From a virus, in the IMG/VR virus record IMGVR_UViG_3300009537_000062, positions 1-39,293 of that record: a stretch of 39,293 nucleotides of DNA. One strand, 5' to 3'. The notes under the pieces were generated by a model, which had not been told where the DNA came from, ran no database searches, and saw only the letters and a program-made list of their open reading frames with translations. Position numbers and translations under genes: made by a program. Shown here piece by piece: positions 1-7,290 of the stretch (positions are counted from its first letter, which is position 1; the number at the start of each line of letters is the position of its first letter).

Positions 1-2
1 GG

Positions 3-119
3 TCACCTAACCCGCGTTTTCGCCCAATTGTAAAAAAGATTCCTTACCCATGCCGGGGGTGCTGCCGACATCAAAACTTTATTCCGTTTACCATCAATCA
101 TATATACATTCTCTATCAT
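3..119 (-). CDS. Possible small ORF, 38 aa
   Basis: A short open frame from ATG at 119 to TGA at 3-5, in the same direction as all other genes. The product begins MIENVYMIDGKRNK and has a basic, aromatic C-terminal half. No clear ribosome binding site and no family recognised. It would be the next gene after 143-598 in the same operon, but its length makes chance plausible. Confidence 0.3.
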   Translation of the reverse strand: MIENVYMIDGKRNKVLMSAAPPAWVRNLFYNWAKTRVR

Positions 120-142
120 TTTAAGCTTGACACGTTTCGGAT

Positions 143-598
143 TTACTCGCCCATATAACAATTGTCACAGGCAGAGGCGAGTGCTTGGGCCTTGGACAGT
201 GGTTCCTCGTGACGCCTGATCCCAGCTATCAGTTCGCGAATAACGTGAGCCGCTTCAGGTGCAACGTCGTCGAGGTGCGCCAGCTCATGCTTCACCCGAT
301 AATGAATCGCTTGCTTCGTTAACCCCGATTGATCACCTCGCGTTGCATAGGAGTCAGTCAGCTTCTCCACTCGTCCGTGAAGGACTGCGATGACCAAGGC
401 GAACGCGGAGCGATTGCGTGCCGCGATCATGGCAAGCCTGATGACGAGGTCGGTTCCCGATTCAACCTTGAGTTCGTTCATCTCCTCGATGCGCTCGGTG
501 ATCTCGGAGACGATGCGGGTCAGCTCGACTGATTGCTCGGTTGAGTAGGGACGCGATGGACGTGCAACGGGCACGGAATGGATGGCGGCGGTGATCAT
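143..598 (-). CDS. Hypothetical protein, 151 aa, possible HTH
   Basis: I do not recognise the family. The protein is mostly helical by composition; residues 40-80 form a leucine/alanine-rich helix pair, and the stretch LTKQAIHYRVKHELAHL near residue 93 looks like a helix-turn-helix recognition segment, so a DNA-binding role in the early region is possible. It lies 12 bp downstream of the 611-847 gene and close to the helicase loader, which suggests the same early transcript. Confidence 0.6.
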   Translation of the reverse strand: MITAAIHSVPVARPSRPYSTEQSVELTRIVSEITERIEEMNELKVESGTDLVIRLAMIAARNRSAFALVIAVLHGRVEKLTDSYATRGDQSGLTKQAIHYRVKHELAHLDDVAPEAAHVIRELIAGIRRHEEPLSKAQALASACDNCYMGE

Positions 599-610
599 TG
601 GGGCGTTGGC

Positions 611-847
611 TTACAGTCCGTGAAGCGGATCGTTGAGCAGATCCATAATCTCGGGTGCGAGGGTGACGTCTGCGGTTCCGGTCAACTCGCCTGGGTTCTC
701 GTCCGTGAGCTGATGCATGAGCCTCTCAAGTTGTCGGATGCGGTCGGAGTGCTCGCGTGCGATCTCGCGGAGCCGGGCGCGCAAGATGCCGGCGGCTCGA
801 TAGGCTGCGAAGTGAATTTCGGAGATGGATTGCTTTGTCGTTTCCAT
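611..847 (-). CDS. Hypothetical helical protein, 78 aa
   Basis: A short, charged protein with a heptad-like pattern over residues 10-50 (AAYRAAGILRARLREIAREH and following), so probably a small coiled coil. It starts at an ATG 7 bp downstream of the helicase-loader stop codon, typical spacing for one operon. No enzymatic motif is visible and I cannot assign a function; its place suggests an accessory replication or regulatory factor. Confidence 0.6.
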   Translation of the reverse strand: METTKQSISEIHFAAYRAAGILRARLREIAREHSDRIRQLERLMHQLTDENPGELTGTADVTLAPEIMDLLNDPLHGL

Positions 848-854
848 GATGCTT

Positions 855-1721
855 TTATTGTTGGTTTATACTTTCGGGAATTGAGAAGCTGACTCCTGAG
901 CAGAGTTCGCGGATGCGGCGGATGATATCCTCGCCCAAATACTCCTCGCCGAAGCGCTGCTTAAGTTCATCGCCCGTAAAGCGGGACGTCAAAATGAGTG
1001 GGAGTCCGAGGCCGTAGCGCTTGTCCAGAACCTCCCAGAGCAAAGCTGCCATTGCCGAGGTCAGCTTTTCTTTGCCGATGTCATCGATCATTAGGACGCG
1101 TGCCCGGCAGAGCCAATCGACGGCCTCGATGTCGCGTGCGGCCTTTGAGAGGATGCGCCCCAGTTCAACGCCAGTCAGGACGATCGGGTTGAATCCCTCG
1201 CGCTCGAGTTCGCGGGCGAGAGCCCAGAGCGCAGTCGTCTTGCCTGCGCCAGACGGACCCCTTGCCGCAAGTCCCTTCCGGTCAAAAGGGCGCCATGCCG
1301 TGAAGCGCTTGAATGCCGCCTTGTCAATCGCCGGCGGGAGGTGACCGATGATCGCATCCCTCGTTTTCGGCGGGCAGTCGGAATCCCATTTCGGCGTCAG
1401 GGAAATCGTTGCGTGTGCTGATTTTTCGCCGTCAAAATGCTCTCGCGCTAAGTCCATGCACTTATCACAGCATGTAATGGCAAAGCTCATTTCGTTGTCG
1501 AAGCAGTTAATGCGGAAGGGAGTGGGGTCAATAACGGATTTACAAACCTTGCAACGGGGTTGACCGACCTCCCATGCGTCTGATCCGCCGGCGCCCCATG
1601 TTCGGGCGAGTTGGAGTTCGTAGCGGGAGCGGTGCGCCGGGTCCGGGTGAATGTTCAGGCCGGTAAGCCTGGCGACGTTGTTTGCCTCGATTTGGCCGAT
1701 GGTTTGGGGTTCTTGCTTCAT
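855..1721 (-). CDS. DnaC-like AAA+ helicase loader
   Basis: A 288-aa ATPase of the DnaC/IstB type, which loads the replicative helicase at the phage origin. Visible: Walker A GPSGAGKT at residues 155-162, Walker B VLMIDD at 209-214, a sensor-1 LTSR at 244-247 and an arginine pair in IIRRI near 267-270. The N-terminal 100 residues carry cysteine pairs (C57/C60, C84/C85/C88), probably a zinc-binding element that contacts helicase or initiator. It follows the DUF1376-like initiator gene, the same order as lambda O then P. No helicase gene is in the window, so the loader would recruit the host DnaB or one encoded outside. IstB from a transposon is unlikely because no transposase is adjacent. Confidence 0.88.
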   Translation of the reverse strand: MKQEPQTIGQIEANNVARLTGLNIHPDPAHRSRYELQLARTWGAGGSDAWEVGQPRCKVCKSVIDPTPFRINCFDNEMSFAITCCDKCMDLAREHFDGEKSAHATISLTPKWDSDCPPKTRDAIIGHLPPAIDKAAFKRFTAWRPFDRKGLAARGPSGAGKTTALWALARELEREGFNPIVLTGVELGRILSKAARDIEAVDWLCRARVLMIDDIGKEKLTSAMAALLWEVLDKRYGLGLPLILTSRFTGDELKQRFGEEYLGEDIIRRIRELCSGVSFSIPESINQQ

Positions 1722-1760
1722 TTTGTGGGTTGTTTTGTTGATTCCGGCGAAAGCTATGCC

Positions 1761-1832
1761 CTAATTTCCGATTTTGTCGGGCAGGTTGGTATCTGGATAG
1801 CCATTTTCAATCAAAATCGTTTTAAGGGCCAT
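1761..1832 (-). CDS. Possible tiny ORF, 23 aa
   Basis: Between the initiator stop (1844) and the loader start (1721) there is a 122-bp spacer. It holds one short frame, ATG at 1832 to TAG at 1761-1763, product MALKTILIENGYPDTNLPDK plus three residues. No ribosome binding site stands out. It may be a leader peptide or chance. Confidence 0.18.
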   Translation of the reverse strand: MALKTILIENGYPDTNLPDKIGN

Positions 1833-1843
1833 TTGCGGCGGTT

Positions 1844-2668
1844 TTAGAAGCCGGAGTCTCCGTGGATTCGTTTCTGGTGCTCGTAGCCGGCTGAGTTGGT
1901 CGGCTTGGCGCTGATTCCTCGCTCTGCCCGGTTCAGCCAGTTGCAGAAGAACTGCCGGGAGCACTTCCGGTTGTGCTCGGAGCACCAGCGCGTTGCCTTG
2001 GCGAACTCCCGGTCGATGTCGGTGCCTGTGAAGGCCGGATCGGTTTTCAGGCCGGCGAGCCATTCGGCGTCGGTCGGTTTTGGCGTCCTTGGCTTTTTGG
2101 CTTTCGGCTTTTCGGTTTGCGCCTGATCCAGTTTCAATTCCTCCGTTGCGTTGGTCAGGGTCGGAGCCGCAGGCGCCGATTCCCTGACATGGTGCCCGGT
2201 TTCCCCTGCACCCCTTCCCAACGCATTACATGTTATATCTTCTAGCTTCTGGCTTCTAGCTTCTAGCTTCTTAGGCGTTACATTTGCGTTACATGGTGGC
2301 GTTACCGTTGCGTTACATGCCATTTTCTGCCGATGGTGCATGACGCGCAACCTCGTTTGTTCCAGCGTGATAGCGTCCTTTGTCATGCGTCGATTCGTTA
2401 GCGTTACATCACCGTTACATGCCAGCGTTACAGAGGCCACGCCGCTCTGTTCGAGTTCGCTGATAATTGCCTCGGTTTCTGGCACGGTTCCGCCGATAAT
2501 TCGCGCCCACGTTTGGACGGAAAAGGTCAGCGTTCCCCGACTCTCTGATCCATGCAGCATGCACAGAATGTCGATCCATGCGCCCTTTGCCGGCAGCGAT
2601 AAAAGGCAGGTAGCCGCCTTGAAATCGGCGGGGTAGAATTTGAAAAAAGGGAGCTTCATGATATGCAA
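1844..2668 (-). CDS. DUF1376-like replication initiator
   Basis: 274 aa (or 271 from Met4). The N-terminal FKFYPADFKAATCLLSLPAK with a following winged-helix-like segment resembles DUF1376 proteins, found in phage replication modules in the place of lambda O. A Lys/Pro-rich linker (about 185-200) leads to a C-terminal domain with RWCSEHNRKCSRQFFCNWL at 227-245, like primosomal proteins that contact the helicase loader. The loader is the next major gene. The middle of the gene (residues 78-150) is odd: it encodes repeated CNA/VTP-type peptides because the DNA carries repeated 9-mers (see 2223-2433), as expected if the origin lies inside the initiator gene. The DUF1376 assignment is from recall of the motif. 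Confidence 0.72.
   Translation of the reverse strand: MHIMKLPFFKFYPADFKAATCLLSLPAKGAWIDILCMLHGSESRGTLTFSVQTWARIIGGTVPETEAIISELEQSGVASVTLACNGDVTLTNRRMTKDAITLEQTRLRVMHHRQKMACNATVTPPCNANVTPKKLEARSQKLEDITCNALGRGAGETGHHVRESAPAAPTLTNATEELKLDQAQTEKPKAKKPRTPKPTDAEWLAGLKTDPAFTGTDIDREFAKATRWCSEHNRKCSRQFFCNWLNRAERGISAKPTNSAGYEHQKRIHGDSGF
2223..2433. other. Putative replication origin: iteron-like repeats
   Basis: On the plus strand the 9-mer GCGTTACAT recurs, exact or with 1-2 changes, at 2223, 2275, 2286, 2299, 2310, 2401, 2412 and 2425. Start spacings are 11-13-11 in the first cluster and 11-13 in the second, so the repeats are phased. Between the copy at 2223 and the first cluster lies an AT-rich stretch and a tandem pyrimidine tract of AGCTTCT/GGCTTCT units (2233-2272), a plausible unwinding element. 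All of it is inside the initiator gene, as lambda ori lies inside O. Protein-level repetition is the alternative explanation. Confidence 0.55.
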
Positions 2669-2686
2669 ATCCGGACGTTTTTCGTC

Positions 2687-2899
2687 CTAATCGCGGAAAT
2701 AGCGGTCACTGATCCGCATGATTTCCCTTTCCGCCTTCATCTTCCGCAGTTCGTTGACTGCCAGTTGCACGCATTCCAGCGTCGTGCATCCCTCGCCAAG
2801 GGAGAATTCCTCGACCTCGCAGGCGATGCGCCCGAGCATTTGGGAATGTTCCCAGAGTGCCTTTATCTCTTCGGTTTCGTGCTTATATGGATCATCCAT
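2687..2899 (-). CDS. Hypothetical acidic protein, 70 aa
   Basis: Product starts MDDPYKHETEEIKALWEHSQ. I chose the ATG at 2899 over one at 2956 because the longer form would begin inside the GC-rich terminator-like hairpin at 2929-2965. The protein is acidic and helical with no recognised family. It sits 18 bp upstream of the initiator gene, so it may be co-transcribed with it. Confidence 0.5.
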   Translation of the reverse strand: MDDPYKHETEEIKALWEHSQMLGRIACEVEEFSLGEGCTTLECVQLAVNELRKMKAEREIMRISDRYFRD

Positions 2900-2916
2900 T
2901 GTAGTGTTTTTGTTTT

Positions 2917-2965
2917 GGTAAAATAAACGGGCGGCGTATATGCGAGCCTCGAACACACGCCGCCC
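2917..2965 (-). terminator. Terminator-like hairpin after VRR-NUC gene
   Basis: GGGCGGCGT at 2929-2937 pairs perfectly with ACGCCGCCC at 2957-2965 (19-nt loop). On the minus strand the stem is followed by GTTTATTTT. It lies between the VRR-NUC gene and the 2687-2899 gene and would end or attenuate upstream transcription. The long loop lowers certainty. Confidence 0.5.
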
Positions 2966-2990
2966 ATCGCGGAAGACTGCCGCGCCAGAT

Positions 2991-3016
2991 CCCCTACGAG
3001 GTAGGGAAAGTTTTTT
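2991..3016 (+). terminator. Weak hairpin with plus-strand T tract
   Basis: CCCTAC (2992-2997), loop GAG, GTAGGG (3001-3006), then AAAG and six T on the plus strand. It abuts the VRR-NUC stop codon. With no plus-strand gene upstream, its job may be to block antisense transcription, or it may only be part of the 3' structure of the minus-strand transcript. Confidence 0.3.
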
Positions 3017-3390
3017 CAGTCACTGAAATGGTCCTCGATGTGCTGGGTGATGACCTCGATGGCCTGATCCAGCGTCCGGACGACCTCGACCTTGTAGCCT
3101 TCTTCCATGAGCGCGACATGAACCGCTTTTTGCACCGGCGAGACTTTGCCGGCCTTGCCTGCCTTCAGCTCCAGGAACAGCCCGTGGTGCTTGTCCGTTC
3201 CGATGCAGAGCATGAGATCCGGCATGCCTGCGCGGACGCCTTCACGCTTGAGTCTTGAAGCCGTGGCGATATTGCGGAAGCCCCCGTTTGGGATGGCAAA
3301 TAGGACGGCGCGAGAGCAGCCGAGGCTGCCATGAATGTAGTCCCACCATGTCATGAGCGCCTGCTGGAGCCGTGATTCGTCGTTTTTCAT
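3016..3390 (-). CDS. VRR-NUC domain nuclease
   Basis: 124 aa, the usual length for a stand-alone phage VRR-NUC protein (PD-(D/E)XK fold). Visible in order: Glu5 and the first helix, IPNGG at 33-37, GVRAGMPDL at 51-59 with the catalytic Asp, GLFLELK at 70-76 with the E-x-K pair, and Gln87 with following helix. Stand-alone members are structure-selective nucleases and could resolve branched DNA during replication or recombination, fitting the RecT/exonuclease neighbours. The start overlaps the stop of the 3387-3764 gene by 4 bp (ATGA), so they are translationally coupled. Confidence 0.9.
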   Translation of the reverse strand: MKNDESRLQQALMTWWDYIHGSLGCSRAVLFAIPNGGFRNIATASRLKREGVRAGMPDLMLCIGTDKHHGLFLELKAGKAGKVSPVQKAVHVALMEEGYKVEVVRTLDQAIEVITQHIEDHFSD

Positions 3391-3764
3391 TTGGCGCCCT
3401 CCCTTGCTTTGCGCTTGAGTGCCTTGAATTCGCAGATCGTCGTGTAAAGCGATCCGGACGAGACTCCGTTAGCGGCTGCGATGTCCTGCACCGCGCCCTT
3501 GAGCCGGCCGGCGACCATGCGTTTTGCGAGTTTGCGCACCAGCCCGTAGCTGGATTTCGTTGCGGCGACAACGGGCATTGCCGCTGCGCGGGCGCGCCCT
3601 TCGGCCTCGGTCATGTATCCGACCATGCCGTCTTTCCTGAGCCTGTGCCTGTCAGCCGGGGTCAGTGCATACTTGAGGTATTCGCCGCCGGTGAGATACT
3701 TGTCCGCCAACTGCTCCGAGAGGTAGAGGCAGGCCGTTGTGGTTTCTTTTCGTGAGGTGTCCAT
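3387..3764 (-). CDS. Hypothetical protein with C-terminal HTH-like segment, 125 aa
   Basis: Basic protein. Residues 87-115 (GRLKGAVQDIAAANGVSSGSL and onward) have the pattern of a helix-turn-helix, with AVQDIAAANGVSSGSLY as the two helices. The N-terminal half contains LTGGEYLKYALTPADRHRL, unassigned. A regulator or replication accessory is plausible given early-region neighbours on both sides and 4-bp overlap with the nuclease gene. Family not recognised. Confidence 0.62.
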   Translation of the reverse strand: MDTSRKETTTACLYLSEQLADKYLTGGEYLKYALTPADRHRLRKDGMVGYMTEAEGRARAAAMPVVAATKSSYGLVRKLAKRMVAGRLKGAVQDIAAANGVSSGSLYTTICEFKALKRKAREGAK

Positions 3765-3768
3765 TTTC

Positions 3769-4107
3769 TTATTGGGTTGAGGTTATCCTGCCAAAAAATA
3801 CGCGGTCGGCACGAACGACGCGTGCGATCATCTCGCGAGCCTGACTCCGATTCGCGTTCCTGAAACGCTCATATTCGTCCCGCGTGCAGTCGCCGATCAA
3901 CTTGTAACCGGGAGATCCCGGCCACGAGATCACCTGATCTGACTTGGATGCGACCGCCCTGATCTTGCGGTCGGTCCAGTTTAGGACGGATGCCATATCG
4001 CGCGCCGTCAGCCATCCGTTTTGAGCGAGAATGTTTTCCATCCTCGCGATGTCCTCCGGTGTTACGCCGGCAGGACCGTTTGATAACTTTAGGGTGAGTT
4101 GGTTCAT
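3769..4107 (-). CDS. Winged-helix-like DNA-binding protein, 112 aa
   Basis: Residues 16-60 (TPEDIARMENILAQNGWLTA, then RDMASVLNWTDRKIRAVAS) read as a winged helix: helix, turn, recognition helix starting near the WTDRKIR segment, followed by a beta wing with GYKLIGD. The C-terminal region (residues 75-100) is Arg-rich, RDEYERFRNANRSQAREMIA, a long helix. Similar small phage proteins sit beside replication genes; the exact role is unknown. It lies 26 bp downstream of the HNH gene. Confidence 0.62.
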   Translation of the reverse strand: MNQLTLKLSNGPAGVTPEDIARMENILAQNGWLTARDMASVLNWTDRKIRAVASKSDQVISWPGSPGYKLIGDCTRDEYERFRNANRSQAREMIARVVRADRVFFGRITSTQ

Positions 4108-4133
4108 GGGGTGAATTTAATTTGCAGGATATA

Positions 4134-4601
4134 TTACACAAAATTTTCGATCAAGATTTTTTCTCTTAATTTTACGTGGTGTTCGTCGTGGTGTTTTTTA
4201 CAAAGATGCCTAACTTCCCTTGGCTTACTGTAATCATCGTGATGTCTTTCGGATTTTGGATTTCCGCAAACCTCACATGGTTGTTTAGGGATATGCTGGC
4301 TTAGGCTAATTGCGCGGAGTTTCTCTGGGTATTTCGCGAAATATTTTTTCGTAATTTCGCGCTTTTTCTCGTTTGTTGGTTTATAACCCACGCCCAATTC
4401 ACGATATTTTTTAGACTTTTCCCTATGCCTTGCGCGTTCGTTAATGACCCACCCAAGATCAGATGATTTTAATTTTAGGCGAGCAGTAGAATCTCGCCTA
4501 GTGCAAGATTTACATTTTCCAAGATGTCCATCCTTCATGGCTGGATGGGCATAAAATTCCGAAATCGGCAGTGATTGATGACACTTGAAACAGGTTTTCA
4601 T
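4134..4601 (-). CDS. Zinc-finger / HNH-type endonuclease, AT-rich gene
   Basis: 155 aa. An N-terminal zinc knuckle (CFKC at 4-7, CKSC at 30-33) is followed by a Lys/Arg-rich helical linker and a C-terminal HNH-like half: CEVC at 109-112, HHDDY at 120-124 with the likely catalytic His, and HLCKKHHDEHH at 132-142. Such stand-alone genes are often homing-type endonucleases inserted between phage genes. The DNA is clearly richer in A/T than the neighbours (runs such as AAATTTTCGATCAAGATTTT at the 3' end) and codon use differs, so recent acquisition is likely. Its position between two replication genes fits a mobile insertion; packaging-type HNH proteins normally sit by terminase, far away here. 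Confidence 0.85.
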   Translation of the reverse strand: MKTCFKCHQSLPISEFYAHPAMKDGHLGKCKSCTRRDSTARLKLKSSDLGWVINERARHREKSKKYRELGVGYKPTNEKKREITKKYFAKYPEKLRAISLSQHIPKQPCEVCGNPKSERHHDDYSKPREVRHLCKKHHDEHHVKLREKILIENFV

Positions 4602-4639
4602 GGTGTCATCAATTGGTCATCAATCTGCCGGAGTCAACA

Positions 4640-5098
4640 TTAAAATGGAACGGAATCTTCGCTCGCATTCCCACCCGGAATAAGTGCCGGGATTTGCTCG
4701 GTCGGAAGGGGGGAATGCACCGGGAATACCGGACGGTTTCCGCCCTGATACGGTGCCTGCGATTCGTCCTGTGGTGCGTCCTTCCCGCCCGCAATGAATG
4801 AAAAGTTGTCCGCGACGACCTTGAGCTTGCTCCGCTTCTGCCCGCTGGTCTTGTCCTCCCATTGCTCAAGCTTCAGCCGGCCTTCGATTAAAATCGGCTT
4901 TCCTTTGATGAAGAACTTCGCGATGTTCTCGGCGGTATTTCCCCATGCTTCGATATCGACGAATGTCACCTCGTCGCCGACCTTGGATTTGCGGTTGACC
5001 GCCAGGCCAAACTGGCAGACGGGATTTCCCTTCGGCGTTGCCTTGAGTTCAGGATCGCGGGTCAGATTTCCGATCAGGATGACTTTGTTGTAGCTCAT
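4640..5098 (-). CDS. ssb: Single-stranded DNA-binding protein
   Basis: 152 aa with a bacterial-type OB-fold over residues 1-110: NKVILIGNLTRDPELK at the start, a conserved WGNTAENIAKF helix and FIKGKPILIEGRLK. A Pro/Gly-rich linker follows, and the protein ends EDSVPF, close to the acidic DDIPF tip by which SSB recruits partner proteins. It protects single strands in replication and works with the RecT annealase encoded upstream. The start codon overlaps nothing downstream, but the upstream 5095-5319 gene ends in its ATG (ATGA overlap). Confidence 0.96.
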   Translation of the reverse strand: MSYNKVILIGNLTRDPELKATPKGNPVCQFGLAVNRKSKVGDEVTFVDIEAWGNTAENIAKFFIKGKPILIEGRLKLEQWEDKTSGQKRSKLKVVADNFSFIAGGKDAPQDESQAPYQGGNRPVFPVHSPLPTEQIPALIPGGNASEDSVPF

Positions 5099-5319
5099 GG
5101 TTTTTGTTTGTTCATCAGTTCTTCAATATGCCGCTCGCGATCTTTCGGATTATTTATCAAGTTCTCGATCCATGCCGCCGGATCAATGGTTGCAACGTGA
5201 GTCCATCTGTTGCGGTCAATGGGTTTTTCGCCCAGATAAACGCATAGGGTCCGATATGGCTTCCGCGTCGATTCGTAAACGAAAACGATTCCTTCAACGG
5301 GAACAACGCGATGTCTCAT
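5095..5319 (-). CDS. Hypothetical protein, 74 aa
   Basis: Product MRHRVVPVEGIVFVYESTRK and onward, with a beta-rich N-terminal half and a charged helical tail (ENLINNPKDRERHIEELMNK). Overlaps ssb by 4 bp downstream and the next gene by 4 bp upstream, so it belongs to a tightly coupled run of genes from RecT to SSB. Function not recognised. Confidence 0.65.
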   Translation of the reverse strand: MRHRVVPVEGIVFVYESTRKPYRTLCVYLGEKPIDRNRWTHVATIDPAAWIENLINNPKDRERHIEELMNKQKP

Positions 5320-5549
5320 GGTTTTTGTTTCGGTTTTTTCGACAGGAATTCGATCACGTCATCCCGGACCAGCATGTCGTCATCGGGAAAATAAGTGAAG
5401 CTCTCGCCCTGAATCTTTGCGCATCCAAAATAGCGGGCGATTGAAAGCTGGGTTTGCGAGACCTGAGTGTAGAGTATTTGGGCATGCGCCCCGTATTTCT
5501 CAATGAGTTCGGTCTGCCTGTCTTTGAGTGCTTGAAATGTGATCTTCAT
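5316..5549 (-). CDS. Hypothetical protein, 77 aa
   Basis: Starts MKITFQALKDRQTELIEKYG; I took the ATG at 5549 because it overlaps the stop of the exonuclease gene by 4 bp, matching the ATGA pattern of its neighbours, whereas the longer frame to 5639 lies inside the exonuclease gene. Residues 1-40 look helical, residues 40-70 hydrophilic with an acidic patch (FPDDDMLVRDD). No family recognised; likely an accessory of the recombination module. Confidence 0.62.
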   Translation of the reverse strand: MKITFQALKDRQTELIEKYGAHAQILYTQVSQTQLSIARYFGCAKIQGESFTYFPDDDMLVRDDVIEFLSKKPKQKP

Positions 5550-6469
5550 GTGAAAATCTCCTGCGTCGCCTCGATCGCCTTGCCGACATACCAAGCTGGA
5601 AGGCTCAGCGTCTGGATTCCCTTCGGCGCCCCCGGCCATTCGTTTTTATCGTAGCAGTCGCGCAGGTGCTTCAGGTCGGTGATGATCTCGCGCTCGGCAA
5701 TGGCCAGCGCCGTATCGTCAAGCTGGTAGACGACGCACTGGAACGGTGCCTCCTTTTCAACTGCGATAAAGTAGAAATCTGGGTGATCCGTGATGCCCAG
5801 CGTTTCACAGAAAACCTCGCGGTAGAATGCCGCCTGCCGGTGATAGCCGAAGGACACGAGGTTCTTTTCGAATGCACCGCGATCCCCGGCGCATAGGCTT
5901 CCGCATGTCTTCACGTCCACGATGTAGGACCTTGACGCAGGGTCGATCTTAACCGCGTCAGTCCGGCATTGAACGGTGAAGTGCTTCATCTGCCTGCGGA
6001 ACACTACCTCCGGCATTGCCAGCGGATCAGTCAGCAGTTCAGCAGCGGCATCGTTTTCAGCGACGGCATTGAGCATGGAATGCACGAGGTGCGCGTCCTC
6101 AATCGTGATCAGCTCGCGCCCGGACTGGTCGGCGTTCGACTCCAGCGCCGTCCAGTATTCGATTGCGGCAATGGTATCAACACTCGGCTTTTTCGCAACA
6201 AATTGCGCCTTCGTTGGTCTTTTAGGTGCGTCCGCCGGAATGACGGAAAAGAGCTTTCGGAATGCGGCGTCGCCTTCGAGCAGGTAGGAGTGCAGCGCCG
6301 TCCCGATCAGCATCGCCTTCGACGGCGGATCGCGTTCCAGCGTCTTGGCGACGTGCTTCTGGTAGTAGTAGAGCGGGAGGCGCCGGAAGTCATTCAGCTT
6401 TGAATGCGAGACGGCATCCGTGCCGTGGTAATCGGCGTTCGACTCGCCGTGGATTATGCCGGTGTTCAT
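5546..6469 (-). CDS. RecE-like PD-(D/E)XK exonuclease
   Basis: 307 aa. Motifs of the RecE C-terminal/YqaJ-like 5'-3' exonuclease fold are visible: IGTALH at 55-60, CRTDAVK at 168-174 (metal-binding Asp), VDVKT at 184-188 (Asp and catalytic Lys), and YHRQAAFY at 209-216. It digests one strand from DNA ends, giving 3' tails on which the adjacent RecT loads. Length and partner match phage RecET modules; many relatives carry DUF3799 or a similar label. The gene overlaps recT upstream and the 77-aa gene downstream by 4 bp each. Confidence 0.9.
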   Translation of the reverse strand: MNTGIIHGESNADYHGTDAVSHSKLNDFRRLPLYYYQKHVAKTLERDPPSKAMLIGTALHSYLLEGDAAFRKLFSVIPADAPKRPTKAQFVAKKPSVDTIAAIEYWTALESNADQSGRELITIEDAHLVHSMLNAVAENDAAAELLTDPLAMPEVVFRRQMKHFTVQCRTDAVKIDPASRSYIVDVKTCGSLCAGDRGAFEKNLVSFGYHRQAAFYREVFCETLGITDHPDFYFIAVEKEAPFQCVVYQLDDTALAIAEREIITDLKHLRDCYDKNEWPGAPKGIQTLSLPAWYVGKAIEATQEIFT

Positions 6470-7248
6470 TTCACCACCTCGGCGTTCGCATCCTGCGCAA
6501 CCTCGATAGGCTCATCGTAGCGGATATCATCAATCAGGCTTGAAAGTCCGCCAGCGGGACGCGCCGGGACGGGAGTCACGTTGATAGCGTCATCATCCTT
6601 TTCCACGGCCTCGCGGATCTCGGGTGAGAGCGGAACCCATTTGAGAGCGCGCCTTGCAACGGTCTTTTTCGCCATCTCATTCCAGTCGGTGACCCAGGGA
6701 CCGGAGCCACCGGCACGCGAGCGCTTGCGGATTGCGTCAACTTCATCGCGGGTCATCACCTCGGATTTCTCGCCACCGTCCTTGAAGCGAACGACGCAAT
6801 AGGCGGCATAGACTGCGCCGCGAGGCTCACGATAGTTGACCTTGTGCGTGATGCGTCCGGTATCCGATTCGAAAACGTCCTTGTCGCAGACCACGTCGGA
6901 ATGGATGTTCGAGACGGTGCCGGACCTGAGCGCGAGTTCCACCATGCCCTTGTAATCGAGGATCAGCGTGCATTCGTATTCGCCGCTCTTGTTGTTCTTG
7001 AACGGGATCAAATGCGCCCGGCGCCCATCCGGTTCCAGTCCTGCGGTGGACAGGTCGAGAATGCAGCGGCAGACGCTCGCCGGCGTGCATTTGGCGAGGA
7101 GTGGCGTGCGCGTGATCGCGGTTAATGCGACGCGGATCTGGCGCTCGGGCGTGAGATGACTAGGCAGCGCCTTGGCAATCTGTTCGGAAAAAGACGGCGA
7201 GGAAAGCCAGTCTTTGACGGTGTTCGTTTTCGCGATTTCTGTGCTCAT
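6466..7248 (-). CDS. recT: RecT-family single-strand annealing protein
   Basis: 260 aa, usual RecT length. Recognisable: the helical N-terminus, LPSHLTPERQIRVALTAITR, the CILDLSTAGLEPDGRRAHLI block, LILDYKGMVELALRSG, and GPWVTDWNEMAKKTVARRAL near residues 182-201, which are hallmarks of RecT/Bet-type annealases. It anneals complementary single strands made by the adjacent exonuclease and may help phage genome recombination or repair. The C-terminal tail (from about 215) is acidic and variable. It is the first gene of the coupled recT-exo-(2 small)-ssb run; the 42-bp spacer upstream holds no obvious promoter. Confidence 0.95.
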   Translation of the reverse strand: MSTEIAKTNTVKDWLSSPSFSEQIAKALPSHLTPERQIRVALTAITRTPLLAKCTPASVCRCILDLSTAGLEPDGRRAHLIPFKNNKSGEYECTLILDYKGMVELALRSGTVSNIHSDVVCDKDVFESDTGRITHKVNYREPRGAVYAAYCVVRFKDGGEKSEVMTRDEVDAIRKRSRAGGSGPWVTDWNEMAKKTVARRALKWVPLSPEIREAVEKDDDAINVTPVPARPAGGLSSLIDDIRYDEPIEVAQDANAEVVK

Positions 7249-7290
7249 GGTGGTGTATTTGTTGTGTTGTTGTTTCTGACGGAGATTGAA

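Noticed and set aside
103-165. TTGACA (plus) followed by CATATAAC as a plus-strand promoter
   Set aside because: Spacing to TATAAC is about 21 nt and no plus-strand gene follows; overlaps the end of a minus-strand gene.
2241-2272. Tandem AGCTTCT/GGCTTCT units as a CRISPR or VNTR element
   Set aside because: Only four imperfect 10-bp units in frame with the initiator gene; better explained as a part of the putative origin or simple coding repeat (KLEARSQKLED).
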